A stretch of DNA of 64,000 nucleotides from Maricaulis sp039978735 (GCF_039978735.1 NZ_JBDWAS010000021.1:1-64000), one strand, 5' to 3'; shown: positions 27,981 through 37,976, numbered from the stretch's first letter. Notes: generated by a model not told the origin, from the letters alone. Numbers and translations: made by a program.

Positions 27981-30653
27981 ATGTCCAAGAAAATGCTGAT
28001 CGACGCAGGTCATCGCGAAGAGACCCGCGTCGTTGTCGTAGACGGTTCCAAAGTTGAGGATTTCGATTTCGAGGCGGAAGCCCGCCGGCCCATTCGCGGC
28101 AACATCTACCTCGCAAAGGTCACGCGCGTAGAGCCGTCGCTGCAGGCGGCTTTCGTCGAGTATGGCGGCAATCGCCACGGCTTCCTGGCCTTCAACGAAA
28201 TCCATCCCGACTACTACCAGATCCCCTATGAGGATCGTGTCGCCCTTGCCGAGGAAGAAGCCTCCGCCGCGCGCGAGGAGGACGAGGAACCGCATGTCGA
28301 GGACGCCGCGGCTTCCGACGAGGCCGAGGATGGCGAGGACGCGCCGGAAGCGCCGGAAACCATCGGCGACGATTCCGAGGACGATGTCGACGACGCCCAA
28401 GCAGCCCGCCGCCGCCGGCAGATGTTCCGCAAGTACAAGATCCAGGAAGTCATCAAGCGGCGCCAGATCCTGCTGGTCCAGGTCGCCAAGGAAGAGCGCG
28501 GCAACAAGGGCGCGGCGCTGACGACCTACCTCTCGCTGGCCGGACGCTACTGCGTGCTGATGCCGAATACGCCGCGCGGCGGCGGCATTTCCCGCAAGAT
28601 TTCCAATGCGGCCGACCGCAAGCGCCTGAAATCCGTGGTGAACGAGCTCGACCTGCCCAAGGGCGTCGGCCTGATCATCCGCACGGCCGGTGCCAGCCGC
28701 ACCAAGACCGAGATCAAGCGCGATGCCGACTATCTCGTCCGCCTGTGGGAGAATATCCGCGAGCTGACGCTGAAGTCCGTCGCGCCGGCGCTGATCTATG
28801 AGGAAGGCAATCTGGTCAAGCGTGCCATCCGCGATCTCTACGACAAGGAGATCGACAGCGTGCTGGTCGAGGGCGAGGAGGCCTACAAGGAGGCCAAGGC
28901 CTTCATGCGGATGCTGATGCCTTCTCACGCCAAGAAGGTGCAGCACTACAAGGAGACCGTGCCGCTCTTCCTGCAGCACCAGGTCGAGGCGCAGCTGGAG
29001 GCGATCTACTCGCCGATCGCGCCGCTCAAGTCCGGTGGCTATATCGTCATCAATCCGACCGAGGCCCTGGTCTCCATCGACGTCAATTCGGGCCGCTCCA
29101 CGCGCGAGCGGAATATCGAGGCGACGGCGCTGAAGACCAATATGGAAGCCGCTGCCGAGGCGGCCCGCCAGATGCGCCTGCGCGACCTGGCCGGTCTCAT
29201 CGTGATCGATTTCATCGACATGGATGAGAACAAGAATAACCGGGCCGTCGAAAAGAAGATGAAGGACGTGCTCAAGCGCGACCGGGCCCGCCTGCAGGTC
29301 GGCCGCATCTCGCAATTCGGCCTGATGGAAATCTCGCGCCAGCGACGGCGGACCAGCCTGCTGGAAGGTTCGACTGTCCCCTGTCCGACCTGCCGTGGCT
29401 CGGGTCATCTGCGCTCGACGGAATCGAGTGCCCTCGTCGCCCTGCGCGGCCTGGAGCGCGAGGCCACGCGCGGCAAGGCCAAGCGCGTGCGCATCTCGCT
29501 GCCGACCGACGTCGCCATCTACATCCTGAACGACAAACGCGATCACCTGCTGGCGATCGAGCAACGCTTCGCCATTCGCATCGCCGTGGCCGCCGACGAC
29601 ACGATCATGGCGCCGGAATTCACCATCGAGGCGCTGGAAAGCCGCGAGCCGGGCGACGAATTGCCCGTCGCACCGCTCTCCGTCGAGTCGATCGAGGAGA
29701 TCGATATTCCCGATCCGGTGGAAATCGAGGACGAGGACGAGGCCGAGGAGAGCCGCGAAGGCTCCAGCCGCCGGCGCCGCCGCCGTCGCCGCCGCAAGCC
29801 GGGTTCCGGCGAGGATACGTCCAGCGCAATGGATGTCATCAAGGTCGAGGATGGCGATACGGCCGAGGCTGCCGATACCGGTTCTGACGAAGACGGCACC
29901 GAAGACGGTGACGATCAGCCGCGCAAGCGCCGCCGTCGCGGCCGCCGTGGCGGTCGTGGCCGCCGCCGCAATGCCGAAGGGCAAAACGATGAGCAGACCG
30001 CTGACGGCGAGGTCATCGAGGGCGAAGCCCGCGAAGTGATCGAAGACGCTCCGGCCCAGGAAGCCGAGATCGTCGCCGAACCTGTCGCAGACGCCGAGAC
30101 CGCCGAGGAACCGGCTGCGGAAGAAAAGCCCAAGCCGAAACGCCGAACCCGCCGCAAGAAGACGGATGAGGCCGATGCAGCCGCCGACGTGGCCCCTGCC
30201 GCGGAAGCCGTCCAGGCCGAGGCGCCGGAAGCCGCCGAAGCTCCGGCTGCCGAGGACGAGAAGCCCAAGCGCCGGACGCGCCGCCCGCGCAAGAAGGCGG
30301 CCGATGCCGAGGCGGCACCAACTGAAGAGGCACAGACGGAAGAGGCCCAGGCCGAAACACCGGCCGAACCGGCTGCAGAGCCGGTAGCGGAAGAGAAGCC
30401 CAAGCCGAAACGCCGGGCACCGCGCCGCAAGAAGGCCGAACCGGAAACCCCGCCGGCAACCGAGGCCGAGGCTCCGGCCGAGGACGCCGCCACGGAAGAA
30501 CCGGCTCCGGAACCGACTGCGGAACCGAGCCCGGAACCGGAAGCCCAGCCCGAGCCGGCCGCTGCCGATGCGGGCGGCAAGGCCGACGCCAAGGCTGACG
30601 ACAAGCCCAAGCGCCGTGGCTGGTGGAACCGGACCGGCCTGTTCGGCAACTGA
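27981..30653 (+). CDS. rne: Ribonuclease E
   Basis: An 890-residue endoribonuclease, the scaffold of the RNA degradosome. The S1 domain (residues ~35-190) is interrupted by a strongly acidic insert (~88-140), usual in alphaproteobacteria. Catalytic aspartates are at about 367 (VSIDVNSGR) and 410 (VIDFIDMDEN), and the Zn-link cysteines at about 468 and 471 (CPTCRGSG). Beyond ~560 the chain is disordered, with Arg clusters for RNA binding and three KPKRR-type repeats. The end KPKRRGWWNR resembles the GWW peptide of Caulobacter RNase E that binds PNPase. Confidence 0.97.
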   Translation: MSKKMLIDAGHREETRVVVVDGSKVEDFDFEAEARRPIRGNIYLAKVTRVEPSLQAAFVEYGGNRHGFLAFNEIHPDYYQIPYEDRVALAEEEASAAREEDEEPHVEDAAASDEAEDGEDAPEAPETIGDDSEDDVDDAQAARRRRQMFRKYKIQEVIKRRQILLVQVAKEERGNKGAALTTYLSLAGRYCVLMPNTPRGGGISRKISNAADRKRLKSVVNELDLPKGVGLIIRTAGASRTKTEIKRDADYLVRLWENIRELTLKSVAPALIYEEGNLVKRAIRDLYDKEIDSVLVEGEEAYKEAKAFMRMLMPSHAKKVQHYKETVPLFLQHQVEAQLEAIYSPIAPLKSGGYIVINPTEALVSIDVNSGRSTRERNIEATALKTNMEAAAEAARQMRLRDLAGLIVIDFIDMDENKNNRAVEKKMKDVLKRDRARLQVGRISQFGLMEISRQRRRTSLLEGSTVPCPTCRGSGHLRSTESSALVALRGLEREATRGKAKRVRISLPTDVAIYILNDKRDHLLAIEQRFAIRIAVAADDTIMAPEFTIEALESREPGDELPVAPLSVESIEEIDIPDPVEIEDEDEAEESREGSSRRRRRRRRRKPGSGEDTSSAMDVIKVEDGDTAEAADTGSDEDGTEDGDDQPRKRRRRGRRGGRGRRRNAEGQNDEQTADGEVIEGEAREVIEDAPAQEAEIVAEPVADAETAEEPAAEEKPKPKRRTRRKKTDEADAAADVAPAAEAVQAEAPEAAEAPAAEDEKPKRRTRRPRKKAADAEAAPTEEAQTEEAQAETPAEPAAEPVAEEKPKPKRRAPRRKKAEPETPPATEAEAPAEDAATEEPAPEPTAEPSPEPEAQPEPAAADAGGKADAKADDKPKRRGWWNRTGLFGN

Positions 30654-30660
30654 TCGCAGA

Positions 30661-30699
30661 CCGGCCCGGCCTCTCTCGCGCACAGCGAGGCCGGGCCGG
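30661..30699 (+). terminator. Stable hairpin after rne
   Basis: A perfect 13-bp GC-rich stem (30661-30673 / 30687-30699) with a 13-nt loop begins 7 bases after the rne stop. The T-tract is weak, so it may stabilise the 3' end as much as terminate. Confidence 0.6.
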
Positions 30700-30833
30700 C
30701 TGCCTTCTTGGCACATCGGCTTGCACGCGAGCTTGCGCAGCGGGCCGGCGCGCCTAAATCACCGGGTAGCGCATGGGGATGGCGCTGCTATCATGCAGAC
30801 ATGAAAAGGCGGGGGCCGAGTAGTGGAGGCAGG

Positions 30834-32204
30834 ATGTCCGTCCTGAAGACCATCGCCGCAGCTGTCAGTCTTGCCGTGACCGCCCAATCGGCAGGCTGGG
30901 CACAGTCGCTGATCCGCGATACCGAGATCGAGCATGTCATGCGCGGATATGCCGACCCGATCATCGAGGCCGCCGGCCTCAATGTGAACGATGTCGATTT
31001 CTATCTGGTCGCCGATCCGGAGATCAACGCCTTCGTGACCGGTGGCCAGAACATCTTCATGCACACCGGCATGATCGTGCAAGCCGACACACCCAACCAG
31101 CTCAAGGGCGTCATCGCCCACGAAACCGGCCACATCACCGGCGCCCACCTGGCGCGCTCCGGCGACGCCATGTCCGCCGCACGAACGCCCATGTTCGTCA
31201 GCCTCGGTCTCGGCGTCCTGGCCGCACTGGCCGGTGAAGGCGGCGCTGCCGGTGCCCTGATGGCGTCGAGCCAGCAATTCGGCGCCCTGTCCTACCTCAC
31301 CTATTCCCGCGCCCAGGAAGCCAGCGCCGACCAGGCCGCGCTTCAGTTCCTGGAAGCCGCCGGCGAGAATCCGGAAGGCCTTGTCGGCTTCTTCGAACGC
31401 TTCCGCTACCAGGAAGTGATGTCCCAGGCCCGGCGCTTCCCCTATTTCCGCTCGCACCCGCTGTCGTCGGACCGGATCCAGTCGCTGCGCCGCGGCGTGG
31501 CCGCCTCGCCTTATCACGGTCAACCGGACTCCCCTGAAGACATCGCGGAACTGCGCCGCATCCAGGCCAAGATCTACGGCTTTCTCGTAGATCCCGAATA
31601 TGTCTTCTACCGCTACCCCGAGAGCGACACCTCCCTGCCGGCGCGCTATGCCCGGGCCGTCGCCTATTATCATGATGCCCGTCTGGAGCGCGCGGTCGAG
31701 GAGATCGAGAGCCTGCTCGCGGAAGAACCAGACAATCCCTATTTCCACGAGCTTCACGGCCAGATGCTGTTCGAGAGCGGCCATCCCGAAGAGGCCATCG
31801 CGCCGCACCGGCGTTCGGTAGAGCTTGAACCGACCGCCCCGCTGCTGCGGGTCAATCTGGCGATTGCCATGATCGCAACCGAGAACCCGGACTATCGCGA
31901 AGAGGCGGCCCAGCACCTGCGTGTTGCGCTCGACATCGAGCCGGACAACGCCTTCGCCTGGTACCAGCTGTCCATCCTGCATGACCGTAATGGCGACACT
32001 GCCCTCGCCCAGCTGGCCGTTGCGGAACAGGCGTTTGCCGTCGGCGACCGGATGCGGGCCTACCAGTTCGCCATGCGCGCCCGGGAAGGCCTCGATCAGG
32101 GAACCCCCTCCTGGTTCCGCGCTTCGGAGATCCAGGCCGTTTCCCAACCGACCGAGGACGATCTGCGCGAAATGCGCCGCCGTGAACGTCAGCGGATGAA
32201 CTGA
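30834..32204 (+). CDS. Exported M48 metalloprotease with TPR region
   Basis: A 456-residue periplasmic zinc protease of the BepA/Loi type. A signal peptide (SVLKTIAAAVSLAVTAQSAGWA) precedes the M48 domain with HETGH and the third-ligand helix (YSRAQEASADQAAL). From about residue 270 it has tetratricopeptide-like helices. Relatives act in outer-membrane protein quality control. The ATG at 30834 follows GGAGG; an ATG at 30801 would merely lengthen the signal peptide. Confidence 0.92.
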   Translation: MSVLKTIAAAVSLAVTAQSAGWAQSLIRDTEIEHVMRGYADPIIEAAGLNVNDVDFYLVADPEINAFVTGGQNIFMHTGMIVQADTPNQLKGVIAHETGHITGAHLARSGDAMSAARTPMFVSLGLGVLAALAGEGGAAGALMASSQQFGALSYLTYSRAQEASADQAALQFLEAAGENPEGLVGFFERFRYQEVMSQARRFPYFRSHPLSSDRIQSLRRGVAASPYHGQPDSPEDIAELRRIQAKIYGFLVDPEYVFYRYPESDTSLPARYARAVAYYHDARLERAVEEIESLLAEEPDNPYFHELHGQMLFESGHPEEAIAPHRRSVELEPTAPLLRVNLAIAMIATENPDYREEAAQHLRVALDIEPDNAFAWYQLSILHDRNGDTALAQLAVAEQAFAVGDRMRAYQFAMRAREGLDQGTPSWFRASEIQAVSQPTEDDLREMRRRERQRMN

Positions 32205-32218
32205 CGGACTGCCGGGCC

Positions 32219-33397
32219 GTGACACCGCCTCCCGCCGATGACGACCGGTCCACGCCGGAGCTGACCCTGCGTTCGGTCCCCGGACTGGCCGGGATCGAGC
32301 CGGCCGCCTGGGACGCCGTCGCCAATCCGCCGGGCGCAGAATACGACCCGTTCATCAGCTGGGACTTCCTTGAAGCGCTCGAGGCCAGCGGCTGTGTCGG
32401 CGAAGAGGCTGGCTGGCTGCCGCGCCACCTCATTGTCGAGGACGCTTCGGGCCAGCTGCGCGGGGCCTTGCCGCTTTACCTGAAAACCCATTCCATGGGC
32501 GAATACGTCTTCGACCATGGCTGGGCTGACGCCTATGAACGCGCCGGCGGACAGTATTTCCCGAAACTGCTGACCGCGGTGCCCTTCTCACCGGTGACCG
32601 GACGGCGGCTCCTGTCCGGCGATGCCGGCATCCGCCGCGCATTGGCGTCCGCCGCCATCCAGACCGTGCAGCAATGGGGCCTGTCCGGCTGGCATGTGAA
32701 TTTTCCGGGCGGGGAGGAGTGGAAGGAGCTGGCGGATTACGGCCTGCTGCAGCGCCTCGACCGCCAGTATATCTGGTCCAATCGCGGCTATGCCGACTAT
32801 GACGCCTTCCTCGCCGACCTCTCCTCGCGCAAGCGCAAGGCCCTGCGCAAGGAGCGGCGCGAGGCACAGGCCGGCATCGAGATCGAGCACCTCTCCGGTG
32901 ACGCGCTGCGGCCGGAACACTGGGATGTCTTCTTCGCCTGCTATCAGGAGACCGGCTCGCGCAAATGGGGCTATCCCTATCTCAACCGCGCCTTTTTTGA
33001 CCTGCTGCACCGGCGCATGGCCGACCGGGTGATCCTGGTGATGGCCAGGAAGGGCGGACGCTATATCGCCAGCGCGCTGAATCTCGTCGGCTCCAACGCC
33101 CTTTACGGCCGCTACTGGGGACGCTTGGACGACCACCCCTTCCTGCATTTCGAACTGTGCTACCACCAGGCCATCGACATCGCGATCGCGCGCGGGCTCG
33201 ATCGCGTGGAGGCCGGGGCCCAGGGCGAACACAAGCTGGCGCGCGGCTACCGGCCCCGCCCGGTCTATTCCGCGCACCATATCGAGAATGAAGGCTTCCG
33301 CGATGCCGTTGCCGACTTCCTCGTCCGCGAACGGGACGCCGTGGAGACGGATATCGCATTGCAGGATGCGGAGAGCCCGTTCAGGCGTCAGCGCTGA
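32219..33397 (+). CDS. COG3146-type GNAT acyltransferase
   Basis: A 392-residue protein of the COG3146 group, related to the FemAB/GNAT fold (WDFLEALEASGCVGEEAGWLP; DWNFPGGEEW-like region; YLNRAFFDLL; GAQGEHKLARGYRP). Start is a GTG 15 bases after the protease stop, so the two are probably co-transcribed. The substrate is unknown; related FemAB proteins transfer aminoacyl groups to peptidoglycan precursors, but that function cannot be assumed here. Confidence 0.8.
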   Translation: MTPPPADDDRSTPELTLRSVPGLAGIEPAAWDAVANPPGAEYDPFISWDFLEALEASGCVGEEAGWLPRHLIVEDASGQLRGALPLYLKTHSMGEYVFDHGWADAYERAGGQYFPKLLTAVPFSPVTGRRLLSGDAGIRRALASAAIQTVQQWGLSGWHVNFPGGEEWKELADYGLLQRLDRQYIWSNRGYADYDAFLADLSSRKRKALRKERREAQAGIEIEHLSGDALRPEHWDVFFACYQETGSRKWGYPYLNRAFFDLLHRRMADRVILVMARKGGRYIASALNLVGSNALYGRYWGRLDDHPFLHFELCYHQAIDIAIARGLDRVEAGAQGEHKLARGYRPRPVYSAHHIENEGFRDAVADFLVRERDAVETDIALQDAESPFRRQR

Positions 33398-33519
33398 CAA
33401 AGACCGCGCCTGCCCGGACATTTGCAGCAGCGTGCCACTTTCAACCCGCGCCTGAAGCCGTCATCATCGGCTCCTGCGCCGATCCGGCGGATACAAGCTG
33501 CGATTCCGAGGAGAGTTTC

Positions 33520-33957
33520 ATGAGCCTCACTGGCCCTTACGATCCGGACAATATCTTCGCGAAAATCCTGAAGGGCGAGATGCCGTGCGTGAAAGTCTAT
33601 GAGGACGAGCATGTGATCTCGTTCATGGACATTTTTCCACAAGCCCCGGGGCATACGCTCGTCGTGCCGCGCGAGCCGGTGCGCAATGCGCTGGAGATGA
33701 CGGACGGGGCCCTGCAGGCGACCATCGTGCGGGTCAAGCGGATCGCCAATGCGGTGAAGTCTGCTCTCCAGCCGGACGGGATCGTGATCACCCAGTTCAA
33801 TGGCGCGCCGGCCGGACAGACCATCTTTCACGTCCACTTCCACATCATTCCGCGCATGGACGGTGTGGCCCTGGGTGCGCATGGCGGCGGCCAGGCAGAC
33901 ATGGACGAGCTGAAGGTGCAGGCCGAAAAGATCGCCGCGGCGATCGAAAAGCCCTAG
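33520..33957 (+). CDS. HIT-family nucleotide-binding protein
   Basis: A 145-residue histidine-triad hydrolase or transferase acting on nucleoside phosphoramidates or dinucleotides. The N-terminal part NIFAKILKGEMPCVKVYED and the triad HVHFHIIP are intact. Its TAG stop overlaps the stop of the convergent small gene in a shared CTAG. Confidence 0.93.
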   Translation: MSLTGPYDPDNIFAKILKGEMPCVKVYEDEHVISFMDIFPQAPGHTLVVPREPVRNALEMTDGALQATIVRVKRIANAVKSALQPDGIVITQFNGAPAGQTIFHVHFHIIPRMDGVALGAHGGGQADMDELKVQAEKIAAAIEKP

Positions 33958-34175
33958 ACGATCCCGCGCGAAGCGGGGCCGGTCTGGCCATAGGCGGCGT
34001 TCGATACGTCGTGCGCTTGGGCCTGTGGCTGCATCGCGTCGCGCTCTTCCAGCCACATCAGCAGGGCCTGCTCCAGAATGGCGCTGAACCCGTGCGGGCC
34101 GACATGGCGGGCAGCCCGGCGCACGAGTGCGTCAGGCAGATCGACGGAAAGAGTACGCTTTGTGACAGGTGGCAT
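33954..34175 (-). CDS. Orphan ribbon-helix-helix protein
   Basis: A 73-residue protein. Residues ~5-47 fit a CopG/Arc-type ribbon-helix-helix fold: a beta strand (TKRTLSVDLP), then two helices (ALVRRAARHV and FSAILEQALLMWLEERD). The rest is polar and probably disordered. Such proteins are antitoxins or small repressors, but no toxin gene is adjacent: HIT is convergent and the next upstream gene is a membrane protein. Annotated as a DNA-binding protein of unknown target. Confidence 0.65.
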   Translation of the reverse strand: MPPVTKRTLSVDLPDALVRRAARHVGPHGFSAILEQALLMWLEERDAMQPQAQAHDVSNAAYGQTGPASRGIV

Positions 34176-34282
34176 GATCGTGTCCTGAAGGCCGGGGAGA
34201 ACAAGCGGGACACCGCATAGAATATGCGCATCTTTTTTCAGGCAGCGTGTCCGTCGTCACGCGCAATTTCCTGCAGGCACGT

Positions 34283-34702
34283 TCAACGCAACCGCCCCTC
34301 GGACACGAGGACCACGAGCAGGGCGATGATCATGCCCTGCAGCGTGAAGGAAAACACCGTCCAGGCATCAACCGCGACCATGTTCGAGAACACGACATTG
34401 CCAGCCATGATCACCCATTCCGCCCGGTCGAGCACGAAGGACAGGATGAAGGCCGGCAGGGCCCACCAGCGCCGTTTCCACACCAGACCCAGGACCACGG
34501 CATTCAGGATCACATGGGAGAAGAACAGGACTTCCTGCGTGGCGGTCAGCGATGACACGAAGGTCCGCGCCGCATCGGTATCCGCCCACAGGCCCAGCCG
34601 GGCCGAGATGTCGTGCACAGCCCAGTAGCCCGCATAGATCACCTGAATGGCGACCAGGCTCAAAAGGGCAAGATAGGGCAGTCCAGACCGGCGCATGTCC
34701 AT
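34283..34702 (-). CDS. Small four-helix membrane protein, unknown
   Basis: A 139-residue hydrophobic protein with about four membrane helices: residues ~8-28, ~58-76, ~80-100 and ~110-132. It is not recognised. The region between helices 1 and 2 (ARLGLWADTDAARTFV) would face outward. No conserved catalytic residues are evident. It lies between the ribbon-helix-helix gene and recQ on the same strand. Confidence 0.65.
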   Translation of the reverse strand: MDMRRSGLPYLALLSLVAIQVIYAGYWAVHDISARLGLWADTDAARTFVSSLTATQEVLFFSHVILNAVVLGLVWKRRWWALPAFILSFVLDRAEWVIMAGNVVFSNMVAVDAWTVFSFTLQGMIIALLVVLVSEGRLR

Positions 34703-34793
34703 TCCTCGGCGTAAGCCTGATTGAGGCCATGAAACGGCGGAACTGTCACCCGCACATACCTCGCAAAGGGAGCGGCTGACTGCAATTAAACCC

Positions 34794-36590
34794 TCAGCTG
34801 CGCCCGGCGATCACCTCGAGAAAGGCCGCGCCGTATTCGCCCAGCTTCTTCGGTCCCACACCCTTGACCAGACCGAGATCGTCGATCGTTGCCGGCTTCA
34901 GACGGCACATCTCGATGAGGGTGGCATCGGCGAACACGACATAGGCCGGCACATTGCGCTCGGCGGCGAGCGTCTTGCGCAGGCCTTTCAGCTCCGCCAG
35001 CAGGCCGGCATCGATATCCGCGTCATCGGGCAGTGCCGACATCTTCTGACGCCGCTTTTCCTGCCGCGAGAGGGTGATCTCGCGAATTTCCAGACGCTCG
35101 CGCCCTTTCAGCACCGCATCGCCTGACGGCGTCAGCTTCAGCGCCCCGAAGCCCTCGATGTCGAGTTCGAGGAAACCGCCCGCCAGGCATTGCCGCACCA
35201 GGCCCTGCCAGAAGGGTTTGGGGCGGTCGGCGCCGACGCCCCAGGTCGGCAGCTGGTCATGCCCGCGCTCGCGGATCTTTTCGGTATCGGCTCCGCGCAC
35301 CACATCGATGACATGGGCCGCACCGAAACGCTGCCCGGTCCGCACGATGGCCGACATCAGGATCTGCGCCTCGCGCGTGCCGTCGACAAGCTTGGGCGGA
35401 TCGACACAGACATCGCAATTGCCGCAGGGCTTGCCGCCCGTCTCGCCGAAATAGGCCAGCAGCGCGAGCCGGCGGCAGCGCGTTGCCTCGCAATAGGCCA
35501 GGAGCGCATCCAGACGCTTGTGCTCGCGCCGCTTGTGGGCGTCGTCCTCGCCATCCTGATCGATGAATTGCCGCCGCATGCGCGCATCCGACAGGCCGAA
35601 GAACATCATCGCCTCTGCCGGCCGCCCGTCCCGGCCCGCGCGGCCGATTTCCTGATAATACGCCTCCATCGAGCCCGGCATGGCGAGGTGAACGACATAG
35701 CGGATATCCGGCTTGTCGATCCCCATGCCGAAAGCGATCGTCGCCACCATCACCACGGCGTTCTCGGCCATGAAGATTTCCTGGTTCTCGCGCCGCACGG
35801 CTGCGTCCAGGCCGGCATGATAGGGCAAGGCGCGATAGCCTTCGGCGACGAGCACCTCGGCGATCGCTTCGGTATCCTTGCGCGACAGGCAGTAGACGAT
35901 TCCGGACACGTCGCGCCGGTCCTTCAGATAGTCCAGCAATTGCGCCCTGGCTTTCGCCTTCGGTTCGACACCCAGGAAGAGGTTGGGCCGGTCGAAACCG
36001 TGCACCACGATCTCCCCGCCCCCGCCGAACAGCTTGGCGGCGATATCCTCCCGCGTCGCCGCATCCGCCGTCGCGGTGAAGGCGGCCAGCCGGGCGCCGG
36101 GGAAACGGGTCCGCAGGGCTGTGAGCTGTTCGTATTCCGGCCGGAAACTGGCGCCCCATTTGGAAATACAGTGCGCCTCGTCAACCACGAAGAGCGCCGG
36201 CGCGACGGGCTCCAGCGCCGCCAGCATGCGTCCGGTCATCAGACGCTCGGGCGACAGGTAGAGCAGCTTGATCTCGCCGTCCTGGAAACGCCGCCAGTCC
36301 TCGACATTATCCTCCCGCGTGCGGCCGGAATGGATCGCCGCCGCCGCGACGCCGTTTGCCTTCAGCGCGGCCACCTGATCGTCCATCAGCGCGGTGAGTG
36401 GCGAGACCACGATGGTCGGCCCGTCCAGCAACAGGGCCGGCACCTGGTAGCACAGCGACTTGCCCGCTCCGGTCGGCATGACGCACAGGGTGGGCGTGCC
36501 CTCGAGGATATGATCGACAATACCGGCCTGGCCGGGCCGGAACGCATCGAAGCCGAAGACGGATTGCAGGATGGAGCGCGGATCGGACAT
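34794..36590 (-). CDS. recQ: ATP-dependent DNA helicase RecQ
   Basis: A 598-residue 3'-5' DNA helicase used in recombination and repair of stalled forks. Helicase motifs: MPTGAGKSLCYQ, DEAHCISKWG, SATADAATRE-like and GRAGRDG. The zinc-binding region (CEATRCRR; PCGNCDVC), winged helix and C-terminal HRDC domain (DADIDAGLLAELKGLRK) are present, so the domain set is complete. No SOS box is visible upstream. Confidence 0.96.
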   Translation of the reverse strand: MSDPRSILQSVFGFDAFRPGQAGIVDHILEGTPTLCVMPTGAGKSLCYQVPALLLDGPTIVVSPLTALMDDQVAALKANGVAAAAIHSGRTREDNVEDWRRFQDGEIKLLYLSPERLMTGRMLAALEPVAPALFVVDEAHCISKWGASFRPEYEQLTALRTRFPGARLAAFTATADAATREDIAAKLFGGGGEIVVHGFDRPNLFLGVEPKAKARAQLLDYLKDRRDVSGIVYCLSRKDTEAIAEVLVAEGYRALPYHAGLDAAVRRENQEIFMAENAVVMVATIAFGMGIDKPDIRYVVHLAMPGSMEAYYQEIGRAGRDGRPAEAMMFFGLSDARMRRQFIDQDGEDDAHKRREHKRLDALLAYCEATRCRRLALLAYFGETGGKPCGNCDVCVDPPKLVDGTREAQILMSAIVRTGQRFGAAHVIDVVRGADTEKIRERGHDQLPTWGVGADRPKPFWQGLVRQCLAGGFLELDIEGFGALKLTPSGDAVLKGRERLEIREITLSRQEKRRQKMSALPDDADIDAGLLAELKGLRKTLAAERNVPAYVVFADATLIEMCRLKPATIDDLGLVKGVGPKKLGEYGAAFLEVIAGRS

Positions 36591-36634
36591 ACGGGCATCC
36601 CTCCCGACCTGCCCGCATCCGTCAAGCCACCCGG

Positions 36635-37873
36635 TCAGCCTTCGTTCAGCCAGTCCACAGCCGCGGCCAGGCCCGGGTCGTCATTTGCATCGCCGGCAAA
36701 ACCGGGCCCGGTGCGCAGGGGCGGCTCAAAAGCCTCGCGCGGCGTTCCGTCGACATGCGACAGGCGCTCGAAGGGCAGTTTGAAAATCCAGCCCGTCTCC
36801 TCAAGCCGGTAATCGCCGATCGCACCCAGCAGCCCTGCCATCGGCGAGCCCATCACGCCGACACCCAGCGCATCGAACCCGACCGCCATCCCCTCGCCCA
36901 TGCTGCCGGTCCAGCGGCCGACCAGAACGACCGCCCGACGCTCCCCGGCGAAAACAGGCTGGCGTGGCGAAACCTCCTCGATCCAGGACCGCGGCACACC
37001 GGTCTCCCGCGCCTCGACCGGAAGGGCGTGACGCTGATACGGCACCACGGCGTCGGTGAAATGCCCCAGGACGGCCCGCGCCACGCTGGTATTGCCGCCC
37101 GACGGCGTCTCGCGCAGATCGATGATGAAGCGCGTTCCCACGGGCGCGTCCGAAACGGCAGCGTCGAACGCTGCAATCGTCGCGGCATCGCCCAGACTGT
37201 CATTGAAGACGATATGGCGCAGCTGTGGCGCGATGTCCTGAACCGAAAGAGGACCGTCCGGCCGCTCGATCCCACGGGTGTAGAGACCGTCGACCTCGAC
37301 CGTGATGGCCTGGCCGTCGCGCTGCACCGTCAGATGCCGCGCGCCCTGTCGCGGTCCGGCAGCCAGCACCCGCGCGGCATAGCCCGCACAGGTCTCGCCC
37401 CGAGGTGGTTCGCCATCCCAGAAAGCCTCCACGGCATCCCCGGTCGAAACGCCACCGATTGCGACAAGGTCATCCCCGGGCAACAGTCCGGCTGTTGCTG
37501 CCGGACTGCCGCGCCGGACCTGGGTGATGCGGAAATTGCCGTCCGCCTCTTCCACCCACAGATCGGTGAAGCTGGGCACCAGCGCGGCGGAATCCGGCGA
37601 GGACGGGCCGGTGATCGCGTGATGATCGCACAGGCGATGCAGCGCCGTCTCGGCAAAGCCGAGCAGCGCGCGCCGGGTCTCGATCTGCCCGATCGCATCG
37701 CGAAGGCCGGCGTGATGATCCGCCCACCCCTCCGGCACGCGTTCCGGATAGGCATAATTGTGCTCGATCAGGTCCAGCATGGCTGCTGCATCGGCCTGCA
37801 GACCGTCAGCGGTCTGGGCCAGGGCGCTGCAGGGCAAGGCGACGGAGAGGAACAGAGCAGACAGGACACGCAT
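36635..37873 (-). CDS. Exported S41-family peptidase-like protein
   Basis: A 412-residue secreted protein with a signal peptide (MRVLSALFLSVALPCSALA). A PDZ-like segment (ITQVRRGSPAATAGLLPGDDLVAIGG) precedes an S41/tail-specific protease domain with RFIIDLRETPSGG and a candidate nucleophile serine in GRWTGSMGEG. The general-base lysine is not obvious by eye, so activity is uncertain. The start at 37873 is chosen because it begins the signal peptide. Confidence 0.75.
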   Translation of the reverse strand: MRVLSALFLSVALPCSALAQTADGLQADAAAMLDLIEHNYAYPERVPEGWADHHAGLRDAIGQIETRRALLGFAETALHRLCDHHAITGPSSPDSAALVPSFTDLWVEEADGNFRITQVRRGSPAATAGLLPGDDLVAIGGVSTGDAVEAFWDGEPPRGETCAGYAARVLAAGPRQGARHLTVQRDGQAITVEVDGLYTRGIERPDGPLSVQDIAPQLRHIVFNDSLGDAATIAAFDAAVSDAPVGTRFIIDLRETPSGGNTSVARAVLGHFTDAVVPYQRHALPVEARETGVPRSWIEEVSPRQPVFAGERRAVVLVGRWTGSMGEGMAVGFDALGVGVMGSPMAGLLGAIGDYRLEETGWIFKLPFERLSHVDGTPREAFEPPLRTGPGFAGDANDDPGLAAAVDWLNEG

Positions 37874-37976
37874 GACGGACACCACAGAGAACGGCCGGAA
37901 TCGGCCCCGGTGACCCGAGTTTACATCCTGCACGCCGGTTCGCTGCGGTATCCGCAGCGCTCGCGTCCCTCCCCCG

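Noticed and set aside
33954..34175. Complete toxin-antitoxin module
   Set aside because: The ribbon-helix-helix protein has no adjacent small toxin gene on either side.
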